Shown one piece after another: positions 20,606 through 33,043 of a stretch of 64,000 nt of DNA. Each line of letters starts with the position of its first letter. Positions within the stretch are counted from its first letter, which is position 1. Source of the DNA: Gnetum montanum. Its lineage: Eukaryota; Streptophyta; Gnetopsida; Gnetales; Gnetaceae. The notes beneath the pieces were generated by a model. The model did no database searches and was not told the DNA's origin. It worked only from the letters and a program-made list of their open reading frames with translations. The DNA is taken from contig MNCI01004154.1 of assembly GCA_015680685.1 (NCBI GenBank), forward strand, positions 311,796-375,795, written 5' to 3'. Position numbers and translations under genes: made by a program.

Positions 20606-21447
20606 TGATGGAACACGATATCGCATGGGCCATGATATCGTGTACACGATATCGCAGCTGCCATGATATTGCATCCCTTGTGATATTGTATACACAATAT
20701 CACGGTGCACTGCCAAGTCTATAAATAAGAGGTGGCTCTTCCTTATTTTCCAGTCTAGGCCTAGACCATAGTGAAACTCTGACAACTTTTCCCCTCTAGA
20801 GATAGATTAATTTCCATGCGCCCACAGTAGGAACTCTAGAGTGAATGGATCTTTATTCGAGCAAACATTGTACCTAAACACAAGTTTGTGTATGGAAATA
20901 AAGACGAGCTTCTTGGATAAACCTTGCATTGCATGGAATAGGCTAATTAGGATTTTATTTATTGTTATTTATTATTTGTTATTTAAATGCTTTCTTAGTT
21001 TATTAAATCTCTCTCAACCCTTCTCTCCTAGTTAAGTTCCTCAGTACGACCACTTCAAGGACGTGCGTTACGCTTGGTGATCCCAACAACGATTAGCGTT
21101 TGGTAACCAAGGTTGCATTAGTTTAGGGTGTGAATGGTAAGTGGGAATGGATGCTGACGCTAGTTTAATTAATGCTTAGTTAGTTAGTTAGAGTTAGTTC
21201 ATTAGTCTCTTCACCCTTCAACTCAATAGCATAGGAGATAAAACATAAAAAGATATAAAAATCATATACCTCAGACTTACTTAACCATACACCATGACAA
21301 CTACAAGTAAGTCTGGGAAGACAATGAATGATTAACCTTAAGTGTTTCATGAGGCGTGTAGGCACTTAGTCTATAGAGTTCGACCGAATCGCACGTGCTA
21401 CGCTTGTATTTGTATGGATGAGTGTAGGGGTACCTCGCCACTCATCA
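20606..21447 (+). repeat. 5' LTR of element C (family-A relative)
   Basis: 842 bp from TGATGGAACACG to CACTCATCA. It has decayed GATATC palindromes (about 20617-20702), a TATA-like CTATAAATAAGAGG near 20719-20732 and an AATAAAGACGAG block near 20899. It lacks the AAGGAATCGGCT modules of the 1,070-bp LTRs. Confidence 0.88.
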
Positions 21448-21448
21448 T

Positions 21449-21466
21449 TGGCATCGTTGCCAGGGA
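21449..21466 (+). other. Decayed tRNA-Asp primer binding site
   Basis: TGGCATCGTTGCCAGGGA follows the LTR by one base. It differs from the intact site (10967) at two or three positions and keeps the spacing. Confidence 0.75.
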
Positions 21467-21592
21467 CTAAGTGTTTGTGTGCTAAGTAGAACATAGGAGA
21501 TCACTCACATTGTTGGGAGCTTAAACGAACATTAGGCTTAATTAAATGAAAAAATTATATAATGGTTTACTAGCACACTAAATTAAATAACA

Positions 21593-24300
21593 ATGTCTTC
21601 TTCTAACAAAAGAAATTCACCACCTAGGGATTATACAAGAAGCAGTCAACAATCAAGAACACATAATCAAAATCTGCCAACTCCTCAATAATACTGAGTG
21701 GTATATACTCATCCTAATGAGTACATACCAGACTTTACCTTTATCCTCCATCAAGATGAATAGCTGTGATGGAGAGACTTGCAAGGTAACATAGTGTTAC
21801 CTCCAGATCGGTCAATCCCAAACATGCTTCTTTGTGCTCTTGCATAGATCAGCATGACACAGCTTTATGCTAAATACATTATAAGTGATTTTGACATAAG
21901 GGATTATCATCCCATAGCTACACAATGTATCAAGGACTCACAGCAAGAGAGCCATCATACGTTGTTAAAGGGTAAAGGGGTCTCGCATGTCCTAAGTGAA
22001 ATCAAAGATGATGAACCCATTATAACATGTTCTTCATTAGATAATGTTCCCCCTCCTAATGATGGTGAGGAGGTGGGGTATCAGAACTTACGATCCATGA
22101 TACATAACACTGGTTTTAACCCCTATGAATGCCAACTATTCACAGAGGGAACAACAACACATGACAAGGATGGGCACTTAGATCGTCATCATGATTGGGG
22201 CTGTAGAAGTCGAAGAGAAGGTAGGAGACATCATCATAGTGATGGTTCTCCTTCTTCTTCCCCTTCATCACATCACTCATCCTCTTCTTCCACATCTGAG
22301 TATAGCCATCAAAGCATAACAGTGAGGATAGAGGTAAAAAAAATGAGAGACCTCGATGAGAGACTCGAGAGCGAGGACAAGGGCATGAACGAAGGGAAAG
22401 TAGGGAACAACGTAGACATTAGAGACGTCATGAAAGAGAAGATCATGATGAGCTCCTACTTGCAACCTGAAGTATGCTCAATATAATGGATGCAGTAATA
22501 ATACCAACAAGGCATCAAAGAGATAGTTTGATCAAACGATTAGATATGAATAATATCCCACACTTCGAAGGGGGATACAACACTGATCCACAACATCATT
22601 TACAGGCATTCCACGATGCCTGTGCCTTGCAAAACATAGAGAATGAGTAGTAGAAACTGAATTTGTTTCCTAGGATACTCATTAAGGAAGCAGAGAGTTG
22701 GTACTGGTCCTTAGAGTTGGAAACCATTAGGAGCTGGAGTATGATGTTAGAACTCTTCAACGATAAATATCAAACGTACTCTAGAGTGTCTAATTTGCGT
22801 AAGTAGATCCAAGGATGGAAGCAAGGTACTCATGAACCTTTGGATGCTACCATGGGCTGATACTATGCATTGTTACATCATTGCCTGGGCCATGGTTATG
22901 CACAACAGGACCAACTTCACCACATCATGGATGGGCTAAGGTATGAGACTAGGAGAACCCTTGGGACTTATGCCCAAGGGAGACTATCAGAACTTAGAGC
23001 CCATGAAATTCATTGACTGTTGGAGCAAGTAGCCAAAGAAGAAGGGGAGCTATGAAAAAGAGAAAGTGTGGAAGAATTTAACCATGATCCTTCCCTTTGA
23101 AAGAAGAGAGTGAAATTTTGTGATGAGGAGGATGAGTCACCACTCGAAGAGTTGGTGAACAGAAAAACCTTGCCGATTCAAAAGCTAAAAATAGAAGTAT
23201 CGGCTAAGGTGGATCAATTGTGGGATTCCTTAGACTCTAGACTTGAAATTATCCTAAAAATCATAGAGGAGTCTAAGGAGGAACGAGGTAGTGACAAAGA
23301 TAAGAACAAGCGGAGAGATGCAAGCCATGCACGTAACAATGGTAAGGGGAAAATAACTATCTCCAATGAGGTTTTGGATTCTAACATAGACAATGATGGT
23401 GGATGTGAGATCTGCCAATATGATCATCCTAAGGGATGTTGTCCCATCATCTCACATCTACAAGAGTTTGGGGTGTATGCACTTAACCCAAGACTTAACC
23501 AATGGCAAACACCCCAAAGATTACCTTATCCCCAAGGTAACCCAAGGCAGTTCCACCAACCGTTAATGTACTATCCAAGTGGAACTCTAGCACAACCCAT
23601 CGGGAAACATCAATAGTGGCAACACCCACAGTCATGGGGGATGCCACTACCTGGACAGTGATACCCTTACCTACAACCTAATCCTTATGGCTATTACATG
23701 TAGCATCCAGTTTCTCCAAATGACTCTATGGGTCACACAACTCCCCAATGTTACTACCAAGTTTAGGAGTACTTTAGAAGAACTCCTTCTCCTCTGGGAG
23801 ATGCTCCACATCCATACCATCCTCCAACTCCATCTGCATCTCTTCCACCTATAGTTCCCATACAACCTGCTCCAACAATGCAAGGGGAACTCCCCACTCA
23901 ACCGCAGCAACGTAACGCTGCGAGAGCTGTAAACATTCAACCCACTATTGGTTCTAAAAATTGTAAAAAGAGAAGATCTTTCTTTAGAATCAAAAGCCCA
24001 GACAAGCTCTCACAACAACAAGTGGTTGATTCTCTACACACTCCTCCACCATCCAAGACTTTGAAGCTCCCTTCCGTTCAACAATAGAGCTTCACACATA
24101 CGGTTATGTTAACACGTACTGTAACCAACTAGATCAAGGTAGGCCACCTTCCCAAGAAACTCTTTAATCTTGGAAGACCCTTAATCTATCTACAAATCGT
24201 TGGGAATGAACCACATAAGGCTCTTCTTGACTTAGGTTCCAGAGTCAACTTAATCTCATGAGAAATGTATCAAGCTTGGAACCTACCCCAACTCAAGAAG
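21593..24300 (+). pseudogene. gag: Broken gag-protease of element C
   Basis: Colinear with the family-A gag from ATG 21593 (coding MSSSN) to the protease active-site region. It has many stops (for example TAATAC near 21688 and TAG at about 22648) and small shifts. Recognisable blocks are the TYTHPDEY-like start, the Ser/His-rich stretch near 22200-22320, FEGGYNTDPQHHLQAFHD near 22567, the long frame 23110-23616 with CEICQYDHPKGCC, and LLDLGSRVNLIS near 24225 (DSG changed to DLG, as in typical Athila proteases). Homology stops abruptly at 24300 (CAAGAAG) within the protease. The rest of the body and the 3' LTR are missing, so a deletion or an insertion removed them. Confidence 0.82.
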
Positions 24301-24760
24301 CTGTGCCAAAGGAAGGAGCTGAATGAGGTCCAGCAATAGTAGCTCACAGAGGAAGCTAGGATGCAAGCTACTCTTGAAGAGAAGCTTATGAAGAATAGCT
24401 AGGAGAAGCTGAAGAGGGAGATCCTTTGTTCAAAGTTTTTGGAGAGGGAGGTTGATGAACATAGGGCTTAAGAGCCTTAGAAAGACCTCAAATGATAGAA
24501 ACAACTAACGTTGGTTCATAGGATCAATACTATGGCTTGGTTTCATGTGGGAAAATGCCTGTATTTGAGGATGCAAATCAACTAGAAGATTTTGTGATAG
24601 GATCTTAGGTGCCATATTTGACTTGCCTCAACAAACTTGCATCCAGATGGGGTTGGGTTGCTTGTCACCTAGGCCAAGAAGGTAGAGGTCTTTAAGCTTT
24701 TCTAGGAGGGGGTAGCTTTCTAGACTCTAAGAAGCACCATGCATAATTGGATGCTCTACA
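24301..24760 (+). pseudogene. Charged coiled-coil coding remnant, copy 1
   Basis: Reading through stops gives a Glu/Lys-rich string (EEARMQATLEEKLMKN, then KLKRE and FLEREVDEH). It resembles the remnant at 44140-44640, which has EEA, LEE, KLQRE, FLEEK and REH in the same order. I do not recognise the family. It could be an N-terminal segment of a transposon protein or of a host gene copied by one. Confidence 0.4.
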
Positions 24761-26652
24761 TTCATGGTTATTCCTACATTATCACTATGATTAGATTCCC
24801 CATTAGCCTTAGGGGTGGGGGGGTGTGGCCTTTCATTTTTCCTTGTGTTGGTTTTTTGTTTGTGTTGTTGTATATCTACAAGGTGGTTTCTAGCATTCAA
24901 CTATTTTTTTCTTTTATTTATTTTTGATTTTTAATGTCATTTTGTGTTTAGGGTATTTGGGGTTTTGAGGCTATTTGGGAAATATTTCTATTGTTGCAAA
25001 GGACATGTAGCCAAGGGAATTTTGATTTTCAAGGAAGGGTTCCTAGCTTTGTCCCTAGGGATAGCCTCTACCTCTCATCTATTTGTAAATATCTTTCCTT
25101 GCAATATTAGAATTTTCCCAAAAGCTTTTCCAAAAAGAAAAAGATCAAATGTATGAAGTTTTGATGATTTTTTTGGAGTAGAAAGTTATTTGTCTGTTTT
25201 TTTCCTTGTTAATTTTATTGTAAATTTTATATTAATTCAATTATCATATTGACAACATGTTTTAAAATTTTAAAAAATGATCAGGTGTCATATTCACAAG
25301 CCCTTAAGGCTAGATCCTAGAGTGTCAACACTCTATATGTAATGCTTGTTGAATGAGGTGTGAGGGTGATTATTTCTTTGAAAAAAAAATAATGAACATG
25401 TTTGTGTCTTCTTTTAAGGTCATTACACAAACTAGCTTAAAGCCTTCTTAATTAGGTAATCAACTTCTCAATTGATTATAACCTTGTAAAGAGAAGCTTG
25501 AGAAATGGAACTGTAGCAAGTCATGACTTATGTAAATATTTCATAACACATATTGCTAGTTAATATAACCATGGCTCTATATTCTATTCATAACACATAT
25601 TGGTAGTTAATATAACCATGGCTATATATTCTATTCATAACACATATTAGTAGTTAATATAACCATGGCTCTATATTCTTACACAAAATCATGGAGCCCT
25701 TTGTAATGCCCACTTTTTCTTAGGCTGATGTTTGGGGTAGGGATTGTGACTATGCTTTGTTATGATGATTCATATAGTTTGATTATGATTTATGAATTTA
25801 CCTATGATTTTATAATTAGGATGGACTTGAGTGGTGTTAACCATGCACTTGTGATTTCTATGTTTTTTTGTTTATTTGTAAATTTATCTATAATTTGACG
25901 ATGGTGATGGATTTGAGATCTATTGATGTACATTTGTTTACAAGTTGTATGATTTAGTATTGATCTGGTGATTTTTTTTATAATTTGATGATGGTAATGA
26001 ATTTAAGTACTATTGATGTGCTTGTGTTAATAGATTTAAGTGTTGCTTATGTACTTGTGTTGATGGATTTTAAGTGTTGTTAATGTTCTTGTGTCAATGA
26101 ATTTAAGTGTTAATGATAAGATAATAATTTCATATGATTTAATGTTGACCTATTGATCTATCTATAATTGCATAATTATGATAGATTTGAGTATTATTAA
26201 TATGCCTGTCACTTATATGTTGAATGACACCACTTGTATGCATTAACTAAATGTTATATTGGTGATAGGTAGAATGACTTATAATGCTCTTTTGTGATTA
26301 AATCTAAGTTGTGTTGATGTGCACTACTATGGATGCATGAACTAAGTATGCAATGTTTGTTGATTTAGCGTCTATTAATGGAATAAATGAAATGAATGTT
26401 TCATTATTTGTGAGGCTACTACTATTTTCTAATCACTCATATGTTGCATGACCAATGTGTATGAAAATGATTTCTTAAACTAATTAAAATGTTCCTTTGT
26501 GAACTCTGTGTGTATGTCAATGTGGGTATCTCATGTACATGCTTTATCATATGTTTACACAAGTTTACCATCCATTGTTTCTAGTTGTTGCAATGTGAAT
26601 CCTAGGTATTTATAACTTATATTTGAAAAGAAAAGGTAAAGATATTCTTTAC
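24761..26652. other. AT-rich stretch with short tandem repeats, no gene
   Basis: Holds the 47-bp tandem repeat at 25542-25679. Between about 25800 and 26110 it holds a degenerate ~35-40-bp repeat built on TTTAAGTGTTGTTAATGT...TTGTGTTGATGGA. An A run at 25380-25388 might mark a retroposed 3' end. The last five bases (26653-26657, GTTAT) are the left target duplication of element B. Confidence 0.5.
25542..25679. repeat. 47-bp tandem repeat, three copies
   Basis: CATAACACATATTG begins units at 25542, 25589 and 25636. Units differ at only a few bases, so the duplication is fairly recent. Confidence 0.9.
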
Positions 26653-26792
26653 GTTATTGGAACACCACAAAATTTGGAGCTTAGTACTTGTCCGACCCCA
26701 AACAAGACCCCAGAACTCACAAACGACGTCGGTTGCATGATCGTAATACTTAGTTTTTTTGCTGAGTATATGGGGCCAGCATATACACACAG

Positions 26793-27135
26793 CGTATACG
26801 CTCGGCGTGTAGGCCCAACCCGAAACTTCAGCGTATACACCCAGCATTCTAGCGTATATGCCCAGCACTTCAGCGTATACACCCAGCTCTCCGACGTATA
26901 CGCCCAAGCACTGCAGATGCGCACGCTTGACGACAGGATCTCCAATGACAGCATGAAGACAACACCGAAGAGCAAGAATTAAAACAAGTGGCACCTTTCG
27001 GCGTATGCGCCCGGCATGTACGCCTAGCATCCGTCAACGTATATGCCCAGCGCTCGATCTCCACCCAGTTCACGCCCAGCATTTCGGCGTATATGCCCAG
27101 TGTATACGTCGACCTGATGTAGCGTATACGCCCAG
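26793..27135. promoter_or_regulatory. GCGTATACGC palindrome array in the B 5' LTR
   Basis: About ten copies of AGCGTATACGCC-like units are separated mostly by CCAGC-type spacers. One perfect palindrome is near 26798 and the others have one or two transitions. The array sits about 90-430 bp upstream of the TATA box. The 3' LTR has the same array at about 42837-43170. Confidence 0.65.
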
Positions 27136-27223
27136 CAGTTGTAACATTTTGTATATTTGTAAAGTGTATGCACCCGGTCAACGCGCCATGTGTCTCCCAT
27201 CTCGAGTCTAGCGTAACAACCTG

Positions 27224-27230
27224 TATAAAA
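27224..27230 (+). promoter_or_regulatory. Element B LTR TATA box
   Basis: CTGTATAAAACCCCC; the same box is at 43262-43268 in the 3' LTR. It is the probable core promoter of the genomic RNA. Confidence 0.7.
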
Positions 27231-27808
27231 CCCCCATTTTTCCACTTCCGTAGGACGTTTTGCAAAATCCCGAAGTAGACTAGACAACATTTATGCTGCG
27301 TAAAAGAGCAGAAAACCTTGTTATACTGAGAAGTCCTGCACACTGCGAATCCAGTCTCTTACGCTCCACCCGCTCTGCAAACCGTCCGAGTCACCTGTGT
27401 GTACGCCAGGGCTTTTCGGCCGCCTTGTGTTCCCACAACTGCGTTAGACCGGTGCACTGTACTCTGACTCTATAATTCCATCGTTTCATTTGCTGCAATT
27501 TCATTTACAGTTTTACGTCAATTTGGCCCATGCCTCGCTCGCGCTTCGTTTGCATCTGTTTATGTTTACGCTATTTTTTGCTTCATTTACGCCTACACGC
27601 CGTTTACGCATAACCCAGCGTATTAGCATCTGCGTATGCGTGGGGAAATCCTTATCTGATCCGCGTGCGGACCACCCAAGGTACTCTACCTCTGCTGCAT
27701 TCCAGCACACCCTCAGGCATAGGCAGGGTCTTCTGTACGCGTCTCGTGATCCCGTGGCCTCTGTTTTTCCTTCCAGCCGGAGACCGACAATTTCAGGCAG
27801 TACAGAAA

Positions 27809-27828
27809 TTGCCGCTAGAAGGAGGGCC
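27809..27828 (+). other. Candidate primer binding site of element B
   Basis: TTGCCGCTAGAAGGAGGGCC starts four bases after the LTR end. It resembles the TGGCGCTAGAAGGAGGG-type site that I recall from Tat-lineage elements, with one or two changes at its start. I do not assign the tRNA with certainty. Confidence 0.5.
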
Positions 27829-28424
27829 TTCTTAAAACCCTTACCTGCAATTCCTAGCATATACGCTGTTAAGTGTCTACGCCGTTAGTTGTATGCCACT
27901 CTAACTCTCCCAGTGTTTACGCCATCCGGTTCTGAAACCTACCTCGTAACTGCCCAGCATCTACACTGCGCAGCATTCACGCTCTCAAACATCACCGCTT
28001 TGTTTACGCTCATCTGTTTCACACTATACTGATTACGCTGACTTCTACAAGCCTGTCTTTTACGCTCTGTTTTCATGCTTCGAACTGTTTTACGTTTTGT
28101 ACCGTCTTACGCTTTGTACTGTTTCACCCTGCCTGTTTTACGCTCCCCGTCACCCTGTTTATGCTTTCCTGTTTACGCTGCCTTGTTTACGCTTTCCTGT
28201 TTACACTTTCCCGTTTACGCTGCCTTGTTTACGCTACCTATTTACGCTACCTTGTTTCACCCCGCAACCCATCTCATGCGTACGCTCACCAGCATCTACG
28301 CTGTATACGCCGTACGTGCTGTATACGTTGCCCTTATACGCCATCCATTAGGCGTGTACGCTGTCCGTCCCTCAAGACATCAACTTCGTAATTCCAGACT
28401 TATCCATATCCACAACGTAGCATC
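27829..28424 (+). other. TACGC-rich leader of element B
   Basis: Untranslated sequence between primer site and gag. It is dominated by TTTACGCT words, which become near-tandem at 28135-28260 (TTTACGCTGCCTTG-like units of about 15-17 bp). Chance frames here only reflect the repeat. It may be a packaging or RNA-structure region. Confidence 0.6.
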
Positions 28425-31400
28425 ATGAATCCTTCAAACAACACCGCTCTTACCGCTTAGACCACCTCCATGGACACCATAGCTGTCCAACAACCCATCG
28501 CACAACACCCGGGAATGCAGCCCACAGTGGATCCCCGTCGATCCCTAAGGCTGCAAGGGAAGAACCTGGCCTCTAACATTATTACCCATGATCAGTACAC
28601 CTTTATCTATATTAAGATACAAGCTAACCTGGCTGTTGATCAAGCTGAACTAGAGGTGAAGAGGTAGTTTGAGTTGTATTACAGGGGGGGACGAGAGTTC
28701 ATCCCAACCCCCTACGATGTAATTCCCGTTCCTAAACAATACTCGAAACTCGTCACACAACTCCTCCTCCAAAGGAATAATTCGTTGGATCAGCCCACAC
28801 TAGAGCCCCAACTAGAGGATGAGGATGAGTTTGCCGCTCAATCCAAGCAAGGGGAGTCGTTCCATACCTTAAGTCCTCAAGCGCAGGTTCCATCTCGGCA
28901 CAGGGGAACTCATGCCCTTGCCACACCTTAGATTCCTCCAAGCCCAACAGCCACTGCTAGAAACAGCAGCATTAGTCCACGTCCCTCTCCCAAGTGACCC
29001 CCAACCCAACACCTTCCCGCTCACACTCATCCCTATGCCCACGGTGGGCCCATCCTCACAAGTGCAGCCACCCATTGATAACACGGGAGCAACCCTCCCA
29101 CCAAGGGTGATAGGGATGCCACACGTGATTCCAGCGTCCACATCTGCCCACTTCATACCACACCTCCAAGCACACACAGCCCCCCAGACAGCCATAGCCC
29201 AACACGGAGTCCTCGCTCACAATGTGGCAGGGCAATGGGTGCCTAGGGGAGCGCCTTCGTACCAAGCCCCCCACCACCATGTGCCACCTCACGCAATCCC
29301 ACCAGCCAATGTCCCCCAAGCACAACCCCAGCTCCAGCAGCAACAACAATAGCATTTTCCCTATCACGTGCTACCCGTAGCGCTGCCTGTTGTAACCATC
29401 CCACAAACACAAGCACCTGCGCAGCTTTCAGCCCTTCAGCCTCATATGCAACAATCTAACTTGTACAGTATACTACAACCTCAAGCCACTGTATCACCGA
29501 ATGCCCAAGACTGGGCGGATGCAAGGAAAATAATGCAACAGCTTACTAAAGATGTGAAACGCCTCAAAACGGCTGCTGAGGGAAAGCTGAAGATGACCCT
29601 ATCAGCTCTTCTGTCCCTCCTCTGACCTTGCCCAAAGGTGTCCCCCTACCAACGTTAACTAAATACAATGGGGAAACAGACCCCAACGCCCATCTTATAA
29701 CATTCAGATTAGAGGGCGCGCTACTCCAGGATTGGCCCCACGCCGTCCTTCAAGTATTCCCCATGTCCCTCGCGGGGAGGGCACTCGACTGGTACCGAGC
29801 CTTGCCCAAGGACTCTATCCTTTCTTTGGATGACCTTTTACGCCAGTTTGTGACTCAGTTCAAGTATAACTTGAAACCCGAGGCCACGCTGGATAGCCTC
29901 ATGTAGATCAAGCAAGCACCACTTGAACCGGTGCAGAAGTTTATTCAGAGATGGAGTGCGGCTCTCAATGAGCTACATGAACCGATCTCTCCAACGTATC
30001 TGTTTACGATATTGAAAGCAACGGTCAATGATTTTTTCAAGTCCAAATTGTATTACCTTAACGCGTGTGACCTTAATGAAGCATTTGAACAAATCAAGAA
30101 CATAGAAGAGGCGGCTCAAAATAGCCACGACCCCGCATACCTGGCCTTCAGAAACCAACACACTAAAAAAGACAAAGAAAAGGCCAAGACAACTATAGCA
30201 GCAATAGCGGGAGCACAACAAACAAACACCGCACAGTAATACAAACCACCCACGCCCCCCACTAACTACTATCAGCCCGCTCCTACAGCAGCCCCGGAGT
30301 CATCATCACAGAATCCGGTGAACCGTACACGTAACTTCGAGAGGAAAGAACCCTCTCAGTACACGTCTTTACCGATGAAGCCATCCCAGCTCTTCGATCA
30401 ACTCTTAAAGGTTGGATTGATGCAACACAAACAAATGTCCCCAGCGGCTATTCAAAGACATGACCGGTTCTGTCAACTCGTATAGAACCCAAGCCTAGCA
30501 ACACCAGATGAGCCACCCGTGCCCAAAGGGTTCAGGATGGATCGCTTCTGCGACTACCATCAATGCAATGGGCATGGAATGGATTACTGCTTTACCTTGA
30601 AGCAGGACATCCAAAGGATGATTGATGATGGCAAGATCACTTTTGACGGGGCTAACCCCATCCATCCGCAAAATCAGACTATGGGGGTGTATAAAGACCC
30701 GCTGAACGCTGAAGGGGCACCGTACATAATTACTTCAATCCATTGTGATGATGAATCCAACACACCTTGCATTAACACCATTTACCCAGAAAATAAAAAA
30801 GAAACGTTTGATAAACCCTACGTAGTTCAGATCCCTCCCGCTGAGTCGACACTCGCCTATCAACCATCTCGTGCCCCACAGCGGCCGTACGTAGTCCGAG
30901 TGCCCCCCACCGTACCCATTCCCAACACTATGACGCGCCAAAAATCATACATGGTGTGCATCCCTCCACTCAATCCTGTGGATGCATCGACCCCTCATGC
31001 TCGGCCTACCCCCTTTGTAGTCCGAGTACCATCAGCCGTTGCAACAACGGAGGTCCAACCTCCACCCAGACCAACCATGTATGTCATCAGGGTACCTGGA
31101 CAGGCTCTTGCCCAATCAGATCTGACCGTCCACTCACAACCCCGACCAGCTCCATACGTCGTAAAGGTCCTAGGGCAACCCCAGGCCCCCAAACCAGCTC
31201 CACCTCCTCACCGAGAACACTTAGCCGATAAGCTTACCCGGGAACGATTGGAGAAAGAGTGCCAATGGTCAACTCTGGGGCCACCCAAACCAACTCCAAT
31301 GAACTCCATGCATATGTCATCATCCAGCAATCCACCAAACACAGACAGCAATGGTGAACAATCCAAAACACAAGAGCCGCATAACACGGCGGGTTCTAAT

Positions 31401-32507
31401 GATAACGACAAACCACCAAAACGCGAAATAAAACTGTTGGGCCCCATGGACCCAGTTACTGCTGATAAAAATGTCCCCGATAGTAGAGACTTTGCAACGG
31501 CCCTGACACAAGTCACGCAAGCCTTGAAGCAAAAAAACACGTCCCTAAGCTTGTATGACTTGGTACTAATGTATCGGACTCATCACGAAGCTCTAGTATG
31601 CATGCTAACATCGATCCTGGTTAGTGAGGACTTGCCCCCAAGTGAACCGACCATTCATGCGGTGATGTACCCCTCTCACGAGGTTGGTCCTAAGCCCTTG
31701 AGCTTTCACGACGAGAACATCAAAGTGGACAAAAGGATAGGTGAGACAACAATAGTCCCCATGTTCATAACTATACATGTAAACCAATTCAAAATACATA
31801 GGGTACATGTAGATGACGGGGCAGCTACCAATGTCGTACCCTATCCCATCATCGAACAATTGGGACTTATTGACTCGATCAAACCCACCACAACGACATG
31901 TCTAAAGTCATTCAGCAAGTCACGTGTACTAGTCAAAGGCATGATAACCTTAGACTTTGTAGCGTGAGACCAATTCCCCACATCTGCTGAGTTTCTCATT
32001 GTCGATGAAATGCCAGGCTTCAACCTAATATTAGGAAGACACTGGCTGGCCCAACTCAGGGCCGTTTCCTCCCCTATACATCAGGAGATTCACCTACCCT
32101 ATGAGGGTGGTGAAATCGTCATACATGGGGAAGCGGTCACTCCCATTATTTCGTCTCACACGGACAGCGAACAAGGCTCTGAAGTTGAACTCGACAAACC
32201 TGGTCAAAAGGACTAAAAAAAAAGGCAACTGGTGGGTAGTAAACCTTCAGACACGGGACAAGAGCCCCAAACCGAAAAACCTGCGTCTAACATTGTACAC
32301 CTGCCGCCTCACGATGAGACTAACACAGAAACAACGACCGATATCGAAGCGCCCGAAAATACCGAAACCAAAAATGTTCAAACAGACATCTCCTGGACTG
32401 AATTGCCATTCAACGTGATCAACGAGGGAGACGGGAAATACAAAATCGTGTTGGTCAATACACCCCCTAACATGAAAATCAAGAAAATCAAAAAACAACT
32501 AAAATGA
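28425..32507 (+). pseudogene. gag: Tat-type gag-protease of element B
   Basis: The start is ATG 28425. Stops at 28458 and 28665 and at about 28929, shifts near 28915 and 29610, and stops at about 29904, 30237, 30483, 31965 and 32214 interrupt a frame that otherwise runs to 32507. The N-terminal half is Pro/Gln-rich. The retrotransposon gag domain is at about 29640-30130 (YNGETDPNAHL, FPMSLAGRALDWYRALP). A C-x3-H...GH...C block (CDYHQCNGHGMDYC) at 30547-30588 is typical of Tat and Ogre elements. The protease has VDDGAATNVV at about 31809 and FNLILGRHWLAQL at about 32016. The tail ends in a Lys-rich stretch. The mutations are scattered and mostly transitions, so this was an active gene that decayed in place. 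Confidence 0.85.
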
Positions 32508-32800
32508 ACCCTTTGTCTGCAATGACGTTAAACTATAACTAGTCCGAAATGACATTAAACTACGATAAAACCCAAAAACACAAAGAAACAATGATAAACG
32601 GAAAAAACAAAAAAAAATTACAACACTCCTTGTCCGAAAAGACGTTAAACTATCATATCTGCAATGACATAAAACTAGCCATGATCAGCAACGGTCGGTC
32701 CACTACGAAACGCCCACCTTCCCTAAAAATCACTTGTTTACAATGGGGCCCGAAAGGGCCTTAAACTACGCATCGGGGCCCGAAATGACCTGAAACTAGC
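32508..32800. repeat. Module-boundary repeat cluster 1 (after protease)
   Basis: About six degenerate units on the pattern TCCGAAATGAC(A/G)TTAAACTA occur between the gag-protease stop and the antisense gene. Examples begin near 32518, 32541, 32633, 32660, 32745 and 32777. Related clusters are at 37789-37876 and 41316-41670. Confidence 0.65.
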
Positions 32801-33043
32801 GCGTACCTTGTTTTCCTTTTACACACCGTTTATCTTCAATGTGTCATCTTTAAAATAGAAAAGAAAACCCAAAAACATTTTAATATCGTATCGTATGTGC
32901 AAACAACTTGAAATAAAAAAAAAATATTTATTTATGCAATGTACAAATAGTGCCTGTTTTTCTCAGCATTTTTCAGTTACAATGCTCGTGTCAACTGAAT
33001 CAGCAAAAACCACTACAAAGAAAAGAAAAAAACTACAAAGGCA
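32801..33043. other. 3' flank of the antisense gene
   Basis: About 240 bp of AT-rich sequence downstream, on the minus strand, of the antisense stop codon. This is where its polyadenylation would fall. Several A/T-rich hexamers are present but none can be singled out. Confidence 0.4.

Larger units (their letters stand above)
26658..27804 (+). repeat. Element B 5' LTR
   Basis: 1,147 bp from TGGAACACCACAAAATTTGG to GGCAGTACA and closely matching 42703-43842. The U3 part (about 26793-27135) is packed with GCGTATACGC-type palindromes in various states of decay, and TATAAAA is at 27224-27230. The 3' part is rich in TTTACGCC/TACGC words. Confidence 0.92.

Noticed and set aside
25542-25679. Possible CRISPR-like array
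   Set aside because: The three units are contiguous 47-bp tandem repeats without distinct spacers, in a plant genome.
26870-27343. Minus-strand 157-codon frame in the B LTR
   Set aside because: The same frame exists, altered, in the 3' LTR as repeat-derived VYA/YTL strings. There is no domain and no reason for coding there.
27005-28428. Many small frames in the element-B LTR and leader
   Set aside because: They follow the periodic TACGC/TTTACGC repeats and are not coding.
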